Positions 18,052-28,369 of a DNA stretch of 64,000 bases are shown piece by piece. The DNA comes from Proteiniborus sp. DW1. GTDB lineage: Bacteria > Bacillota > Clostridia > Tissierellales > Proteiniboraceae. The stretch spans positions 83,888 to 147,887 of the forward strand of contig NZ_FMDO01000014.1 in the NCBI RefSeq assembly GCF_900095305.1. The letters are read 5' to 3'. The position numbers and the translations under genes are program-made. The stretch's first letter is position 1. Every line of letters begins with the position of its first letter. The notes under the pieces are model-generated. The model worked only from the letters and a program-made list of their open reading frames with translations, made no database searches and was not told the DNA's origin.

Positions 18052-18543
18052 CTCTTTATCCCTTTCTAATCTGATATATTATATTCAAAACTTAAATTTC
18101 AACTTTTATATTTTATCATAATAAAAAGTAAAATACTACATAAATATGACCTATTGGTTACCCTCCTTTGATAGTTACTTGTAAATAAGATGACAATTTT
18201 CTAACAAAAAAGAGGAAATTTAGGGTTTCCATAGAAAGGATTATAGAGAATGGTTATATATGGTTATTACAGCTGAAGTTTTTGATAAGAACAAAAGAGT
18301 ATTGGAGTCAGTCAATACTAAAATAAAAATAAACCTACTTTAAAAAAGCATATTATGCTGAGGAGTTTTTATAGAGCTACAAAAGATACTCTAATAAAAA
18401 ACTTTAAGATATGGGTAGTTTTTGCTTTTATCTATGGCAGGAGTGAAAAGAGAAGAACAAGGAAATATTAGAGCTAAAAGTAGTAAAACTGTTCACGAAA
18501 AGCTAAAAAAAGCCTAACCAATAATAAAAGGAGGGTAAGTATA
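18052..18543. other. Intergenic, 492 bp, no recognised gene
   Basis: Lies between divergent rimO and the deacetylase gene. Contains short open stretches with no ribosome site or recognisable family, and AAAAGGAGGG for the deacetylase at its right end. It may hold decayed coding DNA, but I cannot identify it. Confidence 0.5.
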
Positions 18544-19851
18544 ATGGGAACGAAATCAAAGAAAGCCAGTATTATAGTTATTGTGCTGCTGGTTATGTTT
18601 GTGGCAATACCAGCATTAGCCTTTACTATAGTAGATTATAACTCGATTGAGTTCTTATCAGGTCAAGAATATATCGTCACTGTAAATGGAAATCAAGTAG
18701 AGTTCAATGAACATATAGGCAAACCTGTATTGTTGAAGACAGGAAGAATATTTGTCCCCGTTAGAGTTATTTCCGAAAATATGAGCTATAATGTAGATTG
18801 GTCTAGAGATACTTGGGGTGAAGGTATAAGAAAAGTATGGGTTAAAGACAATGAAAAAGAAGTTGAGCTTACTATAGGCTCTGATAAAGCTATAATAGAT
18901 GGACAGGAAAGATATCTAGACTATGATGCTGATGGGAAGCCTGTAACTGGAGCAAGAGTTTTTGTACATAAAGATAGAATATATGTACCACTTAGATTCA
19001 TAGCAGAAGTTTTTGAAGCTAAGTTGGAGTATGAAAAATGTGATGATGTGCATTATATAAGTATAAATACTGAGGAAAGCACAGGGGAGAAGGAAGTAAA
19101 TAAAGCTATTGAGTCTCTTTTAAAGATGGGGCAGGCTAAAAAAGTTCCTGTTCTGCTTTATCATCATATACTTACAGAAGAAGAGATAAAAAACTATGAC
19201 TGGGAAAATAATTCAAGTGTAATCTCTTTAGAGAATTTTAGGGAGCAGATGGATTATCTTAATGATAATGGATACTATACAGCTATACTTGATGAATTAT
19301 ATGGTTTTTTAAATGGTACTAAGGAACTACCTAAAAGAACAGTAGTCATAACTTTTGATGATGGTTATCTTAGCAATCATATATATGCATACCCTATAAT
19401 GAAAGAATATGGGCTTAAGGGAACTATATTTATGATAGGAGAAGCATCTATTAATCCTCAAATTCCTTTTAACCCCAAATATCTTCAGTTCATATCAAAT
19501 AGTGAAATTAAAAATTATGAGGATGTATTTAAATATGGATGCCATACTTACAGCCTTCATAAGGCAAATGAAAATGGTAGGCCATTGTTGATGTCTGCTG
19601 AAAAAGATGAGATATTGAGTGATCTAAAAAAGAATAAGGAACTTTGGGAGACAAGCTATATAGCGTATCCACATGGGAAATATAATAAAGATATCATAGC
19701 ATGTATAAAAGAGCTAGGTTATACAATGGCCTTTACAATAAAACCTGGGTATATTAGTAAGGATTCTGACCGGCTACAACTGCCACGTTTCATTGTATAT
19801 CCTAGTACTGACTTAAATGAGTTTGCAAAAATTGTAAAAGGTGACTTTTAA
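18544..19851 (+). CDS. Secreted polysaccharide deacetylase with copper-amine-oxidase-like N-domain
   Basis: A 435-residue exported protein. Residues 1-27 are a signal peptide or anchor ending ALA. Residues about 45-170 form two halves of the copper amine oxidase N-terminal-like domain (FVPVRVISENMSYNVDW, YVPLRFIAEVFEAKLEY), often used by clostridial surface proteins for wall attachment. From about 195 on is a NodB-type deacetylase: VPVLLYHHI, VVITFDDGY with the catalytic Asp pair, and CHTYSLHK for the metal histidines. It would remove acetyl groups from peptidoglycan or another glycan outside the membrane. GGAGGG precedes the ATG. Confidence 0.9.
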   Translation: MGTKSKKASIIVIVLLVMFVAIPALAFTIVDYNSIEFLSGQEYIVTVNGNQVEFNEHIGKPVLLKTGRIFVPVRVISENMSYNVDWSRDTWGEGIRKVWVKDNEKEVELTIGSDKAIIDGQERYLDYDADGKPVTGARVFVHKDRIYVPLRFIAEVFEAKLEYEKCDDVHYISINTEESTGEKEVNKAIESLLKMGQAKKVPVLLYHHILTEEEIKNYDWENNSSVISLENFREQMDYLNDNGYYTAILDELYGFLNGTKELPKRTVVITFDDGYLSNHIYAYPIMKEYGLKGTIFMIGEASINPQIPFNPKYLQFISNSEIKNYEDVFKYGCHTYSLHKANENGRPLLMSAEKDEILSDLKKNKELWETSYIAYPHGKYNKDIIACIKELGYTMAFTIKPGYISKDSDRLQLPRFIVYPSTDLNEFAKIVKGDF

Positions 19852-19958
19852 GGACATCAGATTACTTAAAAACTAGTATTTTTTCCTAAATTTTAAACCT
19901 TTATGATACTCTAATCCAATATTCTATTAGTTTACATAAAAACTTAGAGTTTCCACTT

Positions 19959-20019
19959 AGAAAATGTGTTAGGACAGATTATTGGCCTATATTCAAGAAT
20001 CTGTCCTAACACATTTTCT
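19959..20019. terminator. Long perfect hairpin after deacetylase gene
   Basis: A 22-bp perfect inverted repeat (19959-19980 with 19998-20019) around a 17-base loop. It lies between the deacetylase gene and the leftward HAD relic, with no long T run, so it may be a bidirectional terminator. Confidence 0.65.
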
Positions 20020-20063
20020 AACAGTATGCTAATGATAATTATATAAGAATGTGGTTAAGTATT

Positions 20064-20250
20064 TTACTGCAATAGACTTTCTATAGCCTTTGCAACTCCA
20101 TCACAGTCACTAGTATCAGTGACGAAATCAGCTATTTTTTTAACCTCTTTCAGCAGCTGTTTTTATGGCTACTTTATTTCTTTCAGATATTTCATGCTGA
20201 CTATTAAGTAATGTCCCATCCATATCAATGGCAATGAGCTTGTATTTCAT
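20064..20250 (-). pseudogene. HAD-superfamily (Cof-type) phosphatase, internally deleted
   Basis: Leftward from ATG 20250 it reads MKYKLIAIDMDGTLLNSQHE, the HAD motif I nucleophile region, then continues to a stop after ETAERG-like sequence. A frame change follows, and the other frame reads VKKIADFVTDTSDCDGVAKA to the end, which is the Cof-family C-terminus. About 200 internal residues are missing, so head and tail are joined by a deletion. It cannot make an active enzyme. Confidence 0.85.
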
Positions 20251-20523
20251 AAGCACACCTTCCCAACGCTAATAATTAGCCATGTAAAATAACTAGAATT
20301 CTATTACTTATTATAACACATGAAGTAAATAATAAAATATGAATTAACTGATATCAATTGTACGAAAGTACTGTGCATCTAACATCTTATAATACAAACT
20401 ATGGCTTGGATTATAGTTAGTATCATAATCAAATTTATATTATTAATTATTGGCAAATTTAATTAAAATGTGATATTAATATACTTAGTCAGTTTGACAG
20501 GATGGGTTGAGAAGAGGATGAAG

Positions 20524-21912
20524 ATGATGGATAGATATAAAAAACTTGCTTCAAATACATTTATTTTTGCAATAGGTACCTTTAGTTCTAAACTACTTGT
20601 TTTCTTAATGCTACCACTTTACACAAGAGTATTATCAAGCTCAGAATATGGGAAATTAGACTTAATAGTACAAACTTGTAATATACTAATTCCTATTGTA
20701 TCGGCAGGTATTTTGAATGCAGTAATCAGGTTTGGTCTTGATAATTCTACTAACAAAAAAAGTGTTTTTTCTATAGGATTAATGATAAACCTTTTAGGAG
20801 TTATAGGGCTAATTGTCTTTATGCCTCTATTAAAAAGAATTGATTTTATATCAGAATATATTATGTATGTTTATCTTTTCATATTAATGTCAAGCCTACA
20901 TTCATTGTGTTCAAATTTTACACGGTCTCAGGAATATATTAGGCTCTATGCACTTGATGGTGTGCTTAGAACTGCATTAACTATTGCTTTAAACATTATT
21001 TTTTTAGTAGTATTTAAGTATGGAATTGCTGGATACTTGTTAGCGACTATTATATCAGATTTAATATCAGCAATTATGTTGTTTACTGTGGCAAAGCTTT
21101 ATAATTATGTTAGCTTAAATTACATTGATAAAACCACCTTTAAAAATATGCTTAAATATTCTATACCCCTTATTCCAACAACCATATCTATATGGATTAT
21201 CAGCATGTCCGATAGATATATTCTTTCATATATATTAGGAAGTGGAGCAAATGGTTTATATGCAATTGCATATAAGGTGCCTACTATTATAACAATAGTT
21301 GCGGGAATTTTTATGGATGCATGGCAAATATCAGCCATAGACGAGTATCAAAAAGGTGATAAAGGCTGGTTCTTTTCTAGGGTATTAAATGTCTATAGCT
21401 CCCTTCTATTTTGTGGGGCATCTGTAATTGTGGCTTTTACTAAGTTGATTACTAGATTACTTGCTTCACCAGAATTTTATATAACATGGAGCTATATACC
21501 TGTTTTAGTGATGGCAACCCTATTTGCATCCCTAGCTACGTTTTTGGCAAGTATATATATGATGCATAAAAAAAGTGAATATGTTTTTACTACTACTACT
21601 ATAAGTGCAATTATAAATATAATACTCAATTTACATTTAATACCCAAATATGGAATTCAGGGGGCAACTATAGCAACACTAATAAGCTATATATGTATGT
21701 TCATGATAAGAGCAATCAATACTAGGAAATTCATGACCGTATCTTGGAATATACCTAAAATTATCTTAAATATATTTATAATTATGATACAAACCATAAT
21801 TATACTATTAGAGATAGATAACTGGTTTGTATATGAGATAATATTAGTATCTGTTATAGCTTTGATAAATGCAAAGGATTTATTAATGGGAGCTAGAAGA
21901 ATCATAAAATAG
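20524..21912 (+). CDS. Polysaccharide biosynthesis flippase (Wzx/MOP family)
   Basis: An integral membrane protein of about 462 residues with 12-14 hydrophobic helices. The N-terminus (ASNTFIFAIGTFSSKLLVFL) and the segment LPLYTRVLSSSEYGKLDL are characteristic of oligosaccharide flippases of the MOP superfamily. It would move lipid-linked glycans across the membrane. The start is uncertain among ATGs at 20518, 20524 and 20527; GAAGAGG at 20511-20517 fits 20524 or 20527. No glycosyltransferases flank it, so its substrate is unclear. Confidence 0.85.
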   Translation: MMDRYKKLASNTFIFAIGTFSSKLLVFLMLPLYTRVLSSSEYGKLDLIVQTCNILIPIVSAGILNAVIRFGLDNSTNKKSVFSIGLMINLLGVIGLIVFMPLLKRIDFISEYIMYVYLFILMSSLHSLCSNFTRSQEYIRLYALDGVLRTALTIALNIIFLVVFKYGIAGYLLATIISDLISAIMLFTVAKLYNYVSLNYIDKTTFKNMLKYSIPLIPTTISIWIISMSDRYILSYILGSGANGLYAIAYKVPTIITIVAGIFMDAWQISAIDEYQKGDKGWFFSRVLNVYSSLLFCGASVIVAFTKLITRLLASPEFYITWSYIPVLVMATLFASLATFLASIYMMHKKSEYVFTTTTISAIINIILNLHLIPKYGIQGATIATLISYICMFMIRAINTRKFMTVSWNIPKIILNIFIIMIQTIIILLEIDNWFVYEIILVSVIALINAKDLLMGARRIIK

Positions 21913-21995
21913 AGTATTGTTTGACAAGGGAACAAATAATGCTTGTTAACGTCTAAGAATATATAAATTCAAAAATGCATTAAGGATGTGATTTT

Positions 21996-22766
21996 GTGAA
22001 AAAACATAAAACAAGAAATACAATTATTATAGGTCTTATATGTGCAGCAGTGATAATTCCAACAGCTATAAAACTCATAAGTCAACAACCTATATCAGAA
22101 AATGGAACAATTGAGAATGAGTTAGATAATAAAAATCCAATTTCTAGTGATGATGTAAAAGGTGACCAAGATACAGAAAAAGAAAATAATCAAGATGAAA
22201 TCATAGACTATGGAGATGACACATATGAACTAACAGAGGAAGGTATTATTAAACCTGAAGTTGCAGAAAAATTGATTAAAGAAACATCAGAAAGGCTAAT
22301 TAATGCAATAAAAGATAAAGATGTAGAAACTATATCAGACCTTATTCATCCAGTTAAGGGTGTTAGATTTACTCCTTATACCTGTGTTTCATTGGAGAAT
22401 GACGTAGTATACAATAAGGACGAGATAAAGAATTTCTTTGAGGATAAAGAAGTTTATGTGTGGGGACATTATGATGGCACAGGAGATGAAATTAAGCTAA
22501 CACCAAGTGAGTACTATGATAAGTTCATATACTCAGAAGACTTTGTAAATGCCGAAAAGGTTGGATATAATGAAGTACTGAGCAGTGGAAATATGCTAGA
22601 GAATCAATTTGAAGTATATGATAATCCTATTATCGTAGAATACTATTTTTCAGGTTTTAATCCAGAGTATGGAGGCATAGATTGGAGAAGTCTTCGCTTA
22701 GTATTCGAGCAATATGAAGGTAGCTGGAAGTTAGTGGGTGTTATAAATAATCAGTGGACAATATAA
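21996..22766 (+). CDS. Membrane-anchored protein with HPxKGVRFxPY domain
   Basis: A 256-residue protein starting at GTG 21996, with AAGGATG upstream. Residues about 8-25 form a membrane anchor. An acidic, low-complexity linker (about 30-75) leads to an extracellular domain. That domain has HPVKGVRFTPYTCV, VYVWGHYDGTGDEIKLTPSEYY and a closing GSWKLVGVINNQWTI. I recognise this pattern from many secreted Firmicutes proteins of unknown function, but cannot name the family. It lies between the flippase and deaminase genes without clear linkage. Confidence 0.7.
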   Translation: MKKHKTRNTIIIGLICAAVIIPTAIKLISQQPISENGTIENELDNKNPISSDDVKGDQDTEKENNQDEIIDYGDDTYELTEEGIIKPEVAEKLIKETSERLINAIKDKDVETISDLIHPVKGVRFTPYTCVSLENDVVYNKDEIKNFFEDKEVYVWGHYDGTGDEIKLTPSEYYDKFIYSEDFVNAEKVGYNEVLSSGNMLENQFEVYDNPIIVEYYFSGFNPEYGGIDWRSLRLVFEQYEGSWKLVGVINNQWTI

Positions 22767-22883
22767 TATAACAGTTACTATATTCTATTTTTAGACGTTA
22801 AATAAAAAATGGTTTGGAAAGGAATTTGTTGTTATAACAGGATTTTGCTTTTACTTTATACTAAGGATTGGAGGAAAATACTG

Positions 22884-24245
22884 ATGAAAAATTCACTATT
22901 AATTAAAAATATCAGTTATTTAGTGACATGTGATGAGCAAGACAGAGTATTTGAAAATGTTAATCTATATATTGAAGATGGAGCCATTAAGTATATAGGA
23001 AATGATGCATATAATGCAGATGAAGTAATAGATGGCAAGGATATGATAGTGTATCCGGGACTTATAAATACTCACCATCATTTATACCAAACTTTTACTA
23101 GAAATCTTCCACAGGTTCAAAATATGGAGCTATTCGATTGGCTAACGACTCTTTATGAAATATGGAAAGGGTTGAATTCTGATATTATTAGATATAGTAC
23201 CTACGTAGGGGTTGGAGAGCTAATGAAAAATGGGTGTACAACATGCTTTGACCATCACTATGTATTCCCTCAGGAGGAAAGTGATGAGTTTATAGACATA
23301 CAATTTCGTACAGCAGAAGAGCTAGGAGTGAGGTTTCATGCATCAAGAGGTAGCATGTCTTTAAGTAAGAAGGATGGAGGACTACCACCTGATTCTGTAG
23401 TGCAGACCATAGATAAAATACTATACGATTCAGAAAGACTCATTAAAACCTACCATGATGGTAGCCAGTTTTCTACTAGACAGGTAGTATTAGCACCTTG
23501 CTCACCTTTTAGTGTAACAGGAGAACTAATGAAGGAGTCTGCAATACTAGCTAGAAAATATGGAGTAAGACTACACACCCATCTTGCAGAAACTATTGAT
23601 GAGGAGAAATTTACTACCGAAAAATTTGGAATGAGACCACTAGAATACATGGAGAGCCTAGGCTGGGTTGGAGAAGATGTCTGGTATGCCCATGGTATTC
23701 ATTTTAATGATGAAGAGCTAAAGGTTCTAGCAAAAACTAAAACAGGAGTCGCTCATTGCCCTGTTTCAAATATGAAGCTGTCATCTGGAGTTGCGAGAAT
23801 ACCTGAAATGCTAGAGATGGATATTCCAGTAGGTCTAGCAGTAGATGGGAGTGCAAGCAATGACGGTTCTAATCTGCTAGAAGAAATGAGAATAGGATAC
23901 CTACTCCACAGGCTTCATTCTAGTAGAAAAGCACCTACTGGATATGATATGCTGAAGCTAGCTACTAAGGGTGGAGCTAAACTCTTAGGTAGAAATGATA
24001 TCGGTGAATTATCTATAGGAAAAGCTGGAGATCTATTCATGATAAATAAGAATAGAATTGAGTTTGTAGGAACTCAATACGATCCTAAGTCTTTATTAGG
24101 AACGGTTGGTTTTAAAGGAAAAGTAGATTATACAATAGTTGGTGGTAAAATAGTAGTTAAGGACGGAAAGCTTATAAATGTTGATGAAGAAAAAGTAATA
24201 TACGAAGGCAATAAATTGGTAGAGAAACTTATATCTAACAACTAA
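22884..24245 (+). CDS. 8-oxoguanine deaminase / amidohydrolase
   Basis: A 453-residue metal-dependent hydrolase of the AtzA/TrzN-like amidohydrolase group. The ATG at 22884 follows GGAGG by 10 bases; an upstream in-frame extension is not conserved-looking. The metal HxH site is in LINTHHHLYQTFTRN. CFDHHYVFPQ and LAPCSPFSVTGELM are typical of 8-oxoguanine deaminases. LHTHLAET and DGSASNDGSNLLEEMR supply the remaining His and Asp ligands. The likely reaction is hydrolysis of 8-oxoguanine to urate and ammonia in purine salvage; another aminopurine is possible. Confidence 0.85.
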   Translation: MKNSLLIKNISYLVTCDEQDRVFENVNLYIEDGAIKYIGNDAYNADEVIDGKDMIVYPGLINTHHHLYQTFTRNLPQVQNMELFDWLTTLYEIWKGLNSDIIRYSTYVGVGELMKNGCTTCFDHHYVFPQEESDEFIDIQFRTAEELGVRFHASRGSMSLSKKDGGLPPDSVVQTIDKILYDSERLIKTYHDGSQFSTRQVVLAPCSPFSVTGELMKESAILARKYGVRLHTHLAETIDEEKFTTEKFGMRPLEYMESLGWVGEDVWYAHGIHFNDEELKVLAKTKTGVAHCPVSNMKLSSGVARIPEMLEMDIPVGLAVDGSASNDGSNLLEEMRIGYLLHRLHSSRKAPTGYDMLKLATKGGAKLLGRNDIGELSIGKAGDLFMINKNRIEFVGTQYDPKSLLGTVGFKGKVDYTIVGGKIVVKDGKLINVDEEKVIYEGNKLVEKLISNN

Positions 24246-24285
24246 ATGCATATAGTTACTATAGGTTTTGTGATTTTTTAAGAGT

Positions 24286-24337
24286 AATCATGGAGATAGG
24301 AACCTTGGTTTAAATCAAGGAACCTGTCCCCATGATT
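24286..24337 (+). terminator. Terminator after deaminase gene
   Basis: A 22-bp stem with two wobbles and two mismatches (24286-24307 with 24316-24337) followed by ATTTAATTTT. Its core GGAACCTTGG...CAAGGAACC resembles the hairpins of the secreted-protein array. Confidence 0.75.
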
Positions 24338-24425
24338 ATTTAATTTTAGAGATTTATTAAAAAAATATAAAGGAATTTTTATATCTAGTATCGAATATAT
24401 GTTCTATTAAGCGGAGGTGTAGCAA

Positions 24426-25529
24426 ATGGAAATAAGATGTATTCATACAGGCGATATTCATCTTGGAATGGAATTTAAAAGCGCAAGCTTTGATAATAAA
24501 CAAGCTAATACAAGAAGATTGGAGCTTTGGGAAACTTTTAATAGGATAATAGATAGATGTAAACAGATAAAAGCACATATTTTACTTATAGCTGGAGACT
24601 TATTTGAGGATGAATATTGCTCAGTTGCTGATGTTAAGAGAATAGACTCTAAATTTAGAGAAATAAGTAGTACAAAGGTAGTTATATCTGCAGGAAATCA
24701 TGATACTCTTGGGAGGAGATCTTTATATAGATTGATTAACTGGGGAGACAATGTTCACATCTTCGAACCAAATAGGATTACTAAACTTGAATTTAATGAT
24801 TTAAATGCAACAATATGGGGACTTAGCTGGGATAAGAAGTTAGAAAGAGCAAATCTAGTAGATAATATAAAAGCAGAAGATACTAATAAAATTAATATAT
24901 TACTTGTACATGGAGATGTATTTAACAAGGAGTCAGAGTACCTTCCCATAAATAGAAGCGCCTTATTAAACAGTGGCTTTGATTATGTAGCACTTGGTCA
25001 TATCCACAAACCACAGTTTATTAGTAGCAGTATTTGTTATTGTGGAAGCCCTGAACCCCTTGATTTTGGAGAAACAGGCAGCCACGGTATTATGGAAGGT
25101 ACTATTTCAAAAGGTAAAACTAAAATGGCTTTTGTACCTTTTGCTAAAAGAGAATTCATTATTAAAGAAATTTCTATAAATGAGAATATGACCTATAATG
25201 AAATAGTAGACAAGATAAAATCTATTGATGATAAGGAGGACATAGCTCTAAACCTTTATAGAGCTATTGTAACAGGTACAAGGGATAATCAAATAAGTTT
25301 AAATATTAAGGATATAAAAGAATACTTATTGAGGGAATTTTATTATATAGATATAATTGATAATACTGTTCCTGATTATGACTTAAAGAAACTCTATAAA
25401 GAAAACCCAAATAATATAATAGGTTTTTTCATAAAAGAAATGGAAAGACAAGGGTTAGACAATGAAATAGTTAAGAATGCACTATACTATGGACTAGAAG
25501 TACTACTAAGCGAGAAGGTGAAAAAATGA
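24426..25529 (+). CDS. SbcD/YhaO-like DNA exonuclease, metallophosphoesterase
   Basis: A 367-residue nuclease subunit. The calcineurin-type motifs are all present: TGDIHLG, AGDLFED, SAGNHD, LVHGD and LGHIHKP. The C-terminal 120 residues resemble the capping domain of YhaO/Mre11 relatives. It would process DNA ends together with the SMC-like ATPase encoded next, whose start overlaps its stop by 4 bp. AGCGGAGGTG precedes the ATG. Confidence 0.88.
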   Translation: MEIRCIHTGDIHLGMEFKSASFDNKQANTRRLELWETFNRIIDRCKQIKAHILLIAGDLFEDEYCSVADVKRIDSKFREISSTKVVISAGNHDTLGRRSLYRLINWGDNVHIFEPNRITKLEFNDLNATIWGLSWDKKLERANLVDNIKAEDTNKINILLVHGDVFNKESEYLPINRSALLNSGFDYVALGHIHKPQFISSSICYCGSPEPLDFGETGSHGIMEGTISKGKTKMAFVPFAKREFIIKEISINENMTYNEIVDKIKSIDDKEDIALNLYRAIVTGTRDNQISLNIKDIKEYLLREFYYIDIIDNTVPDYDLKKLYKENPNNIIGFFIKEMERQGLDNEIVKNALYYGLEVLLSEKVKK

Positions 25530-28243
25530 CTATAAAAGAGCTTTTGCTTACTTCCTTTGGGAAGTTTAAAGGAAAATCTATTACCCTTGAAAATGGATTT
25601 AATATTGTATATGGAGAAAATGAAGCTGGTAAAACCACAGTGCATAAATTCATAGAGGGAATGCTTTTTGGTTTTTTTAAGCCATATATAAAGAGAAAAA
25701 TATATACTGATGACTATGATAGATATCTACCCTGGGATTTTACGGACTATAGTGGAGTCCTTAAATATGAAGTAGGAGACAACATATACAGAATAGAAAG
25801 AAATTTTTTAAAGGGAAATGATGAAGTTAAGATAATAGACGATAAAACAGGTGAAGATATTAGCCATCTTTTTGAGTATGATAATGTAACTAGGCTTCAT
25901 CAGCCTATGTCAATTCATATGGGCTTAAATAGTACAGTATACAACAATACCATATCCATTGGTCAGTTAAAGAGTAAGTCTGATGACACATTAGCAAAGG
26001 AAGTCAAGGATAGCCTAATCAATTTAGGAGGAAGTCTTGACGAGGATATTTCTATAAAAAAAGTATTAGAGAAGCTTAATGAGAAGATTAATGATATAGG
26101 TACTGAAAAAAGGATTAAGACATCTCCTTATGGTAAAGTTGTTGAAGAAATAGAACAATTGAACAATGAAAGGCAAAGAGCTTATGATATCTCAATAGAA
26201 GTAAAGGAGTATCAGGAAAAGGCTAATCTTTTATCAGATGAAATAAGAGCATTAAATGAAAAAAAGACAGAGATAGAAGGAAAGATTAATCTAATTGAAG
26301 TTTTCCAAGCCAGAGAAAAATACTTAGAATGTCTAAAGCTTTCAGAAGAGATTAACATTCTAAAAAAACAAATAGAGGAGTTAGAGGAATTTGCTAATTT
26401 AAATGATGAGGACTATACCGAGGCTGTTAAATTCCAGCAAGAGATTAAATCATTAAATGATAACAAGGAAGAGTTAAAGGAGAAGCAAGATAAAGTCCTA
26501 AATAGGCAAAAAAAGATAAGAACAATAATAGAGCAATTGATTTTTTTTGAAGGAATTGAAGAGGAAGAAATCGAACAATTAATAGCATATTATAACATTA
26601 TGGAGCAAAAGAAGCAGGATTTAGAGATTACATATGATAGAATAGCCAGTAAGTCCACTGGTGAAATTGATTTTAACTTAAATGATATAAATGAAAAGCT
26701 ATATAATTATGAAGAGTTAGAAGAAAAGAAAAATAGCCTGTCGTATAATAATGAGTACAATAATATAATGTTTCTAAAAACTAGACTGGATGAAAAATCA
26801 AAAAGTCTTAATAGATTAAATCTTTTAAAAATCTTTTCAGCCTTTGGAGCTTTAACAAGTATAATTCTTGGAATCATGTTGTTTAGAGCTATGTATTTTG
26901 TAGCTGCAATTCCATTAGCCTTATTAATATATGCCTTTTATTCTTCAAAGGAGCTAAATAACTATATTAATACTTTAAATAATCAGATAGTAGATATTGA
27001 AAAAAAGGAAGTACAAAGAGAGAGCAAAATTGAAGAACTAGATAAGGAAATGCAGGATATACTTGATTCATGTGGCTGTAAATCAAAGGCTGAGATAAGA
27101 AAGTTAGTAAATGACTTAGGCCAGAGAAATTTTGCAGCAAATGAAGTATTGGAACTTAAGAATAAGAAAAATAGTCTAATAGAAGAAATACAAAAGTTGG
27201 AAGACAATATTAAAAAATATCTGAATTTAATAAAAGAGGACTTAGTTTCTTTAGACAATATAAGAAAGTTAAAACACGAATATTCTAAGTTTTTAGAGCA
27301 CAAGAGACTAGAAGAAAGTACTCAAAATGAGATCGATGACTTGATAAATGAAATAAAAGATATTGAGCTTAAGCAAAAAAACATAGGAAATAGCCTGTTG
27401 ATGTTGTATAAGAAGAATAATGTAAGCAATATGGATACATTTAAAGAAGGATTAGAAAAAAAGAGAAACTATGAAAAATCTATTCAGCTACTAGAAAGTC
27501 AGAAGAGCTTGCTTAGTAACATTCTTGGGGATAAAAACATAGAGTTTTTAAAGAAAAGGTCTGATGATTTTACTGAAACAATAGGACTAGATATAAGAGG
27601 GCTTGATAAAGATGACTTATTAGCTAATCTAAAGGACATAAATGATACAATACTAGAAACTAAGAACGAACTTACAAGATTTGAAGAAAAAATCAGAATT
27701 CTAAGCTCAACAACTGCTGAACTTGTGCAAATAGAAGAAGAAATAATTAGAAAGAATAGGATTAAGGGGGAATATGAGAAAAACTTATCTTCCCTAGAAC
27801 TAGCTAGAGATACTATTGATAAAATATCTAGAAATATTCAAAGAGATTTTGCTCCAAGACTAAGTAGTGGAGTAGGAGAAATCATTGAAAAAGTTACAAA
27901 AGGAAAGTATACTGATATTAAAATAACTGAGAACCTAGATATAAAAGTTGTAGACCCTATAAGCAATAAAATAGTTGATGTAGACAAACTAAGTGGAGGT
28001 ACCATAGATCAGCTATACTTTGCACTGAGATTTGGGATTATTGATATTATAAAAGAAGATAATAATCTACCGCTAATCCTAGACGATTGTTTTGTGCAGT
28101 ATGATATGGATAGAATAGAAAATATACTAGAATTTTTATCTATTGAAAGCCTAAAAAGACAGATAATATTATTTACATGTCATAATAGAGAAAAAGAGAT
28201 ACTTAATAATATGGGTTTTAAATATAATCTAGTTAATCTATAG
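25526..28243 (+). CDS. SMC-like ATPase YhaN (Rad50-type partner of YhaO)
   Basis: A 905-residue ATPase. Walker A (GENEAGKTT, residues 31-39) is at the N-terminus; the signature LSGGTIDQLYFALRFGI and Walker B LPLILDDCF are near 820-855. Long coiled coils fill about 190-360 and 480-780. A hydrophobic hairpin near 430-470 (IFSAFGALTSIILGIMLF, VAAIPLALLIYAFY) sits mid-coil, as in other YhaN proteins, and might touch the membrane. It is translationally coupled to the nuclease gene. A DNA repair or DNA-end-processing role follows from the family. Confidence 0.88.
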   Translation: MTIKELLLTSFGKFKGKSITLENGFNIVYGENEAGKTTVHKFIEGMLFGFFKPYIKRKIYTDDYDRYLPWDFTDYSGVLKYEVGDNIYRIERNFLKGNDEVKIIDDKTGEDISHLFEYDNVTRLHQPMSIHMGLNSTVYNNTISIGQLKSKSDDTLAKEVKDSLINLGGSLDEDISIKKVLEKLNEKINDIGTEKRIKTSPYGKVVEEIEQLNNERQRAYDISIEVKEYQEKANLLSDEIRALNEKKTEIEGKINLIEVFQAREKYLECLKLSEEINILKKQIEELEEFANLNDEDYTEAVKFQQEIKSLNDNKEELKEKQDKVLNRQKKIRTIIEQLIFFEGIEEEEIEQLIAYYNIMEQKKQDLEITYDRIASKSTGEIDFNLNDINEKLYNYEELEEKKNSLSYNNEYNNIMFLKTRLDEKSKSLNRLNLLKIFSAFGALTSIILGIMLFRAMYFVAAIPLALLIYAFYSSKELNNYINTLNNQIVDIEKKEVQRESKIEELDKEMQDILDSCGCKSKAEIRKLVNDLGQRNFAANEVLELKNKKNSLIEEIQKLEDNIKKYLNLIKEDLVSLDNIRKLKHEYSKFLEHKRLEESTQNEIDDLINEIKDIELKQKNIGNSLLMLYKKNNVSNMDTFKEGLEKKRNYEKSIQLLESQKSLLSNILGDKNIEFLKKRSDDFTETIGLDIRGLDKDDLLANLKDINDTILETKNELTRFEEKIRILSSTTAELVQIEEEIIRKNRIKGEYEKNLSSLELARDTIDKISRNIQRDFAPRLSSGVGEIIEKVTKGKYTDIKITENLDIKVVDPISNKIVDVDKLSGGTIDQLYFALRFGIIDIIKEDNNLPLILDDCFVQYDMDRIENILEFLSIESLKRQIILFTCHNREKEILNNMGFKYNLVNL

Positions 28244-28312
28244 AATTAGTTGATGTGCTACATTAGCTATAATAAATCTGTAAAACTAGAGCTTTAAAGG
28301 TTAATGTTTAAC

Positions 28313-28348
28313 GTTAACCTTAATCTTAATCTTAATCTTAACCTTAAC
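28313..28348 (+). repeat. Hexanucleotide tandem repeat (six units)
   Basis: Six consecutive units of (C/G)TTAA(T/C), lying 22 bp before the start codon of the next gene. Unit-count change would alter promoter-to-ribosome-site spacing without shifting frame. Confidence 0.8.
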
Positions 28349-28369
28349 TTAGGCATTGGGGGTGAAATT

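Noticed and set aside
18361..18480. Short open stretch before the deacetylase gene
   Set aside because: Starts without a ribosome site and matches nothing recognisable.
28304..28369. Upstream in-frame start that would add an Asn-Leu repeat to the phosphoesterase
   Set aside because: The internal ATG at 28370 has a strong ribosome site and fits the family N-terminus; kept only as a finding about the repeat.
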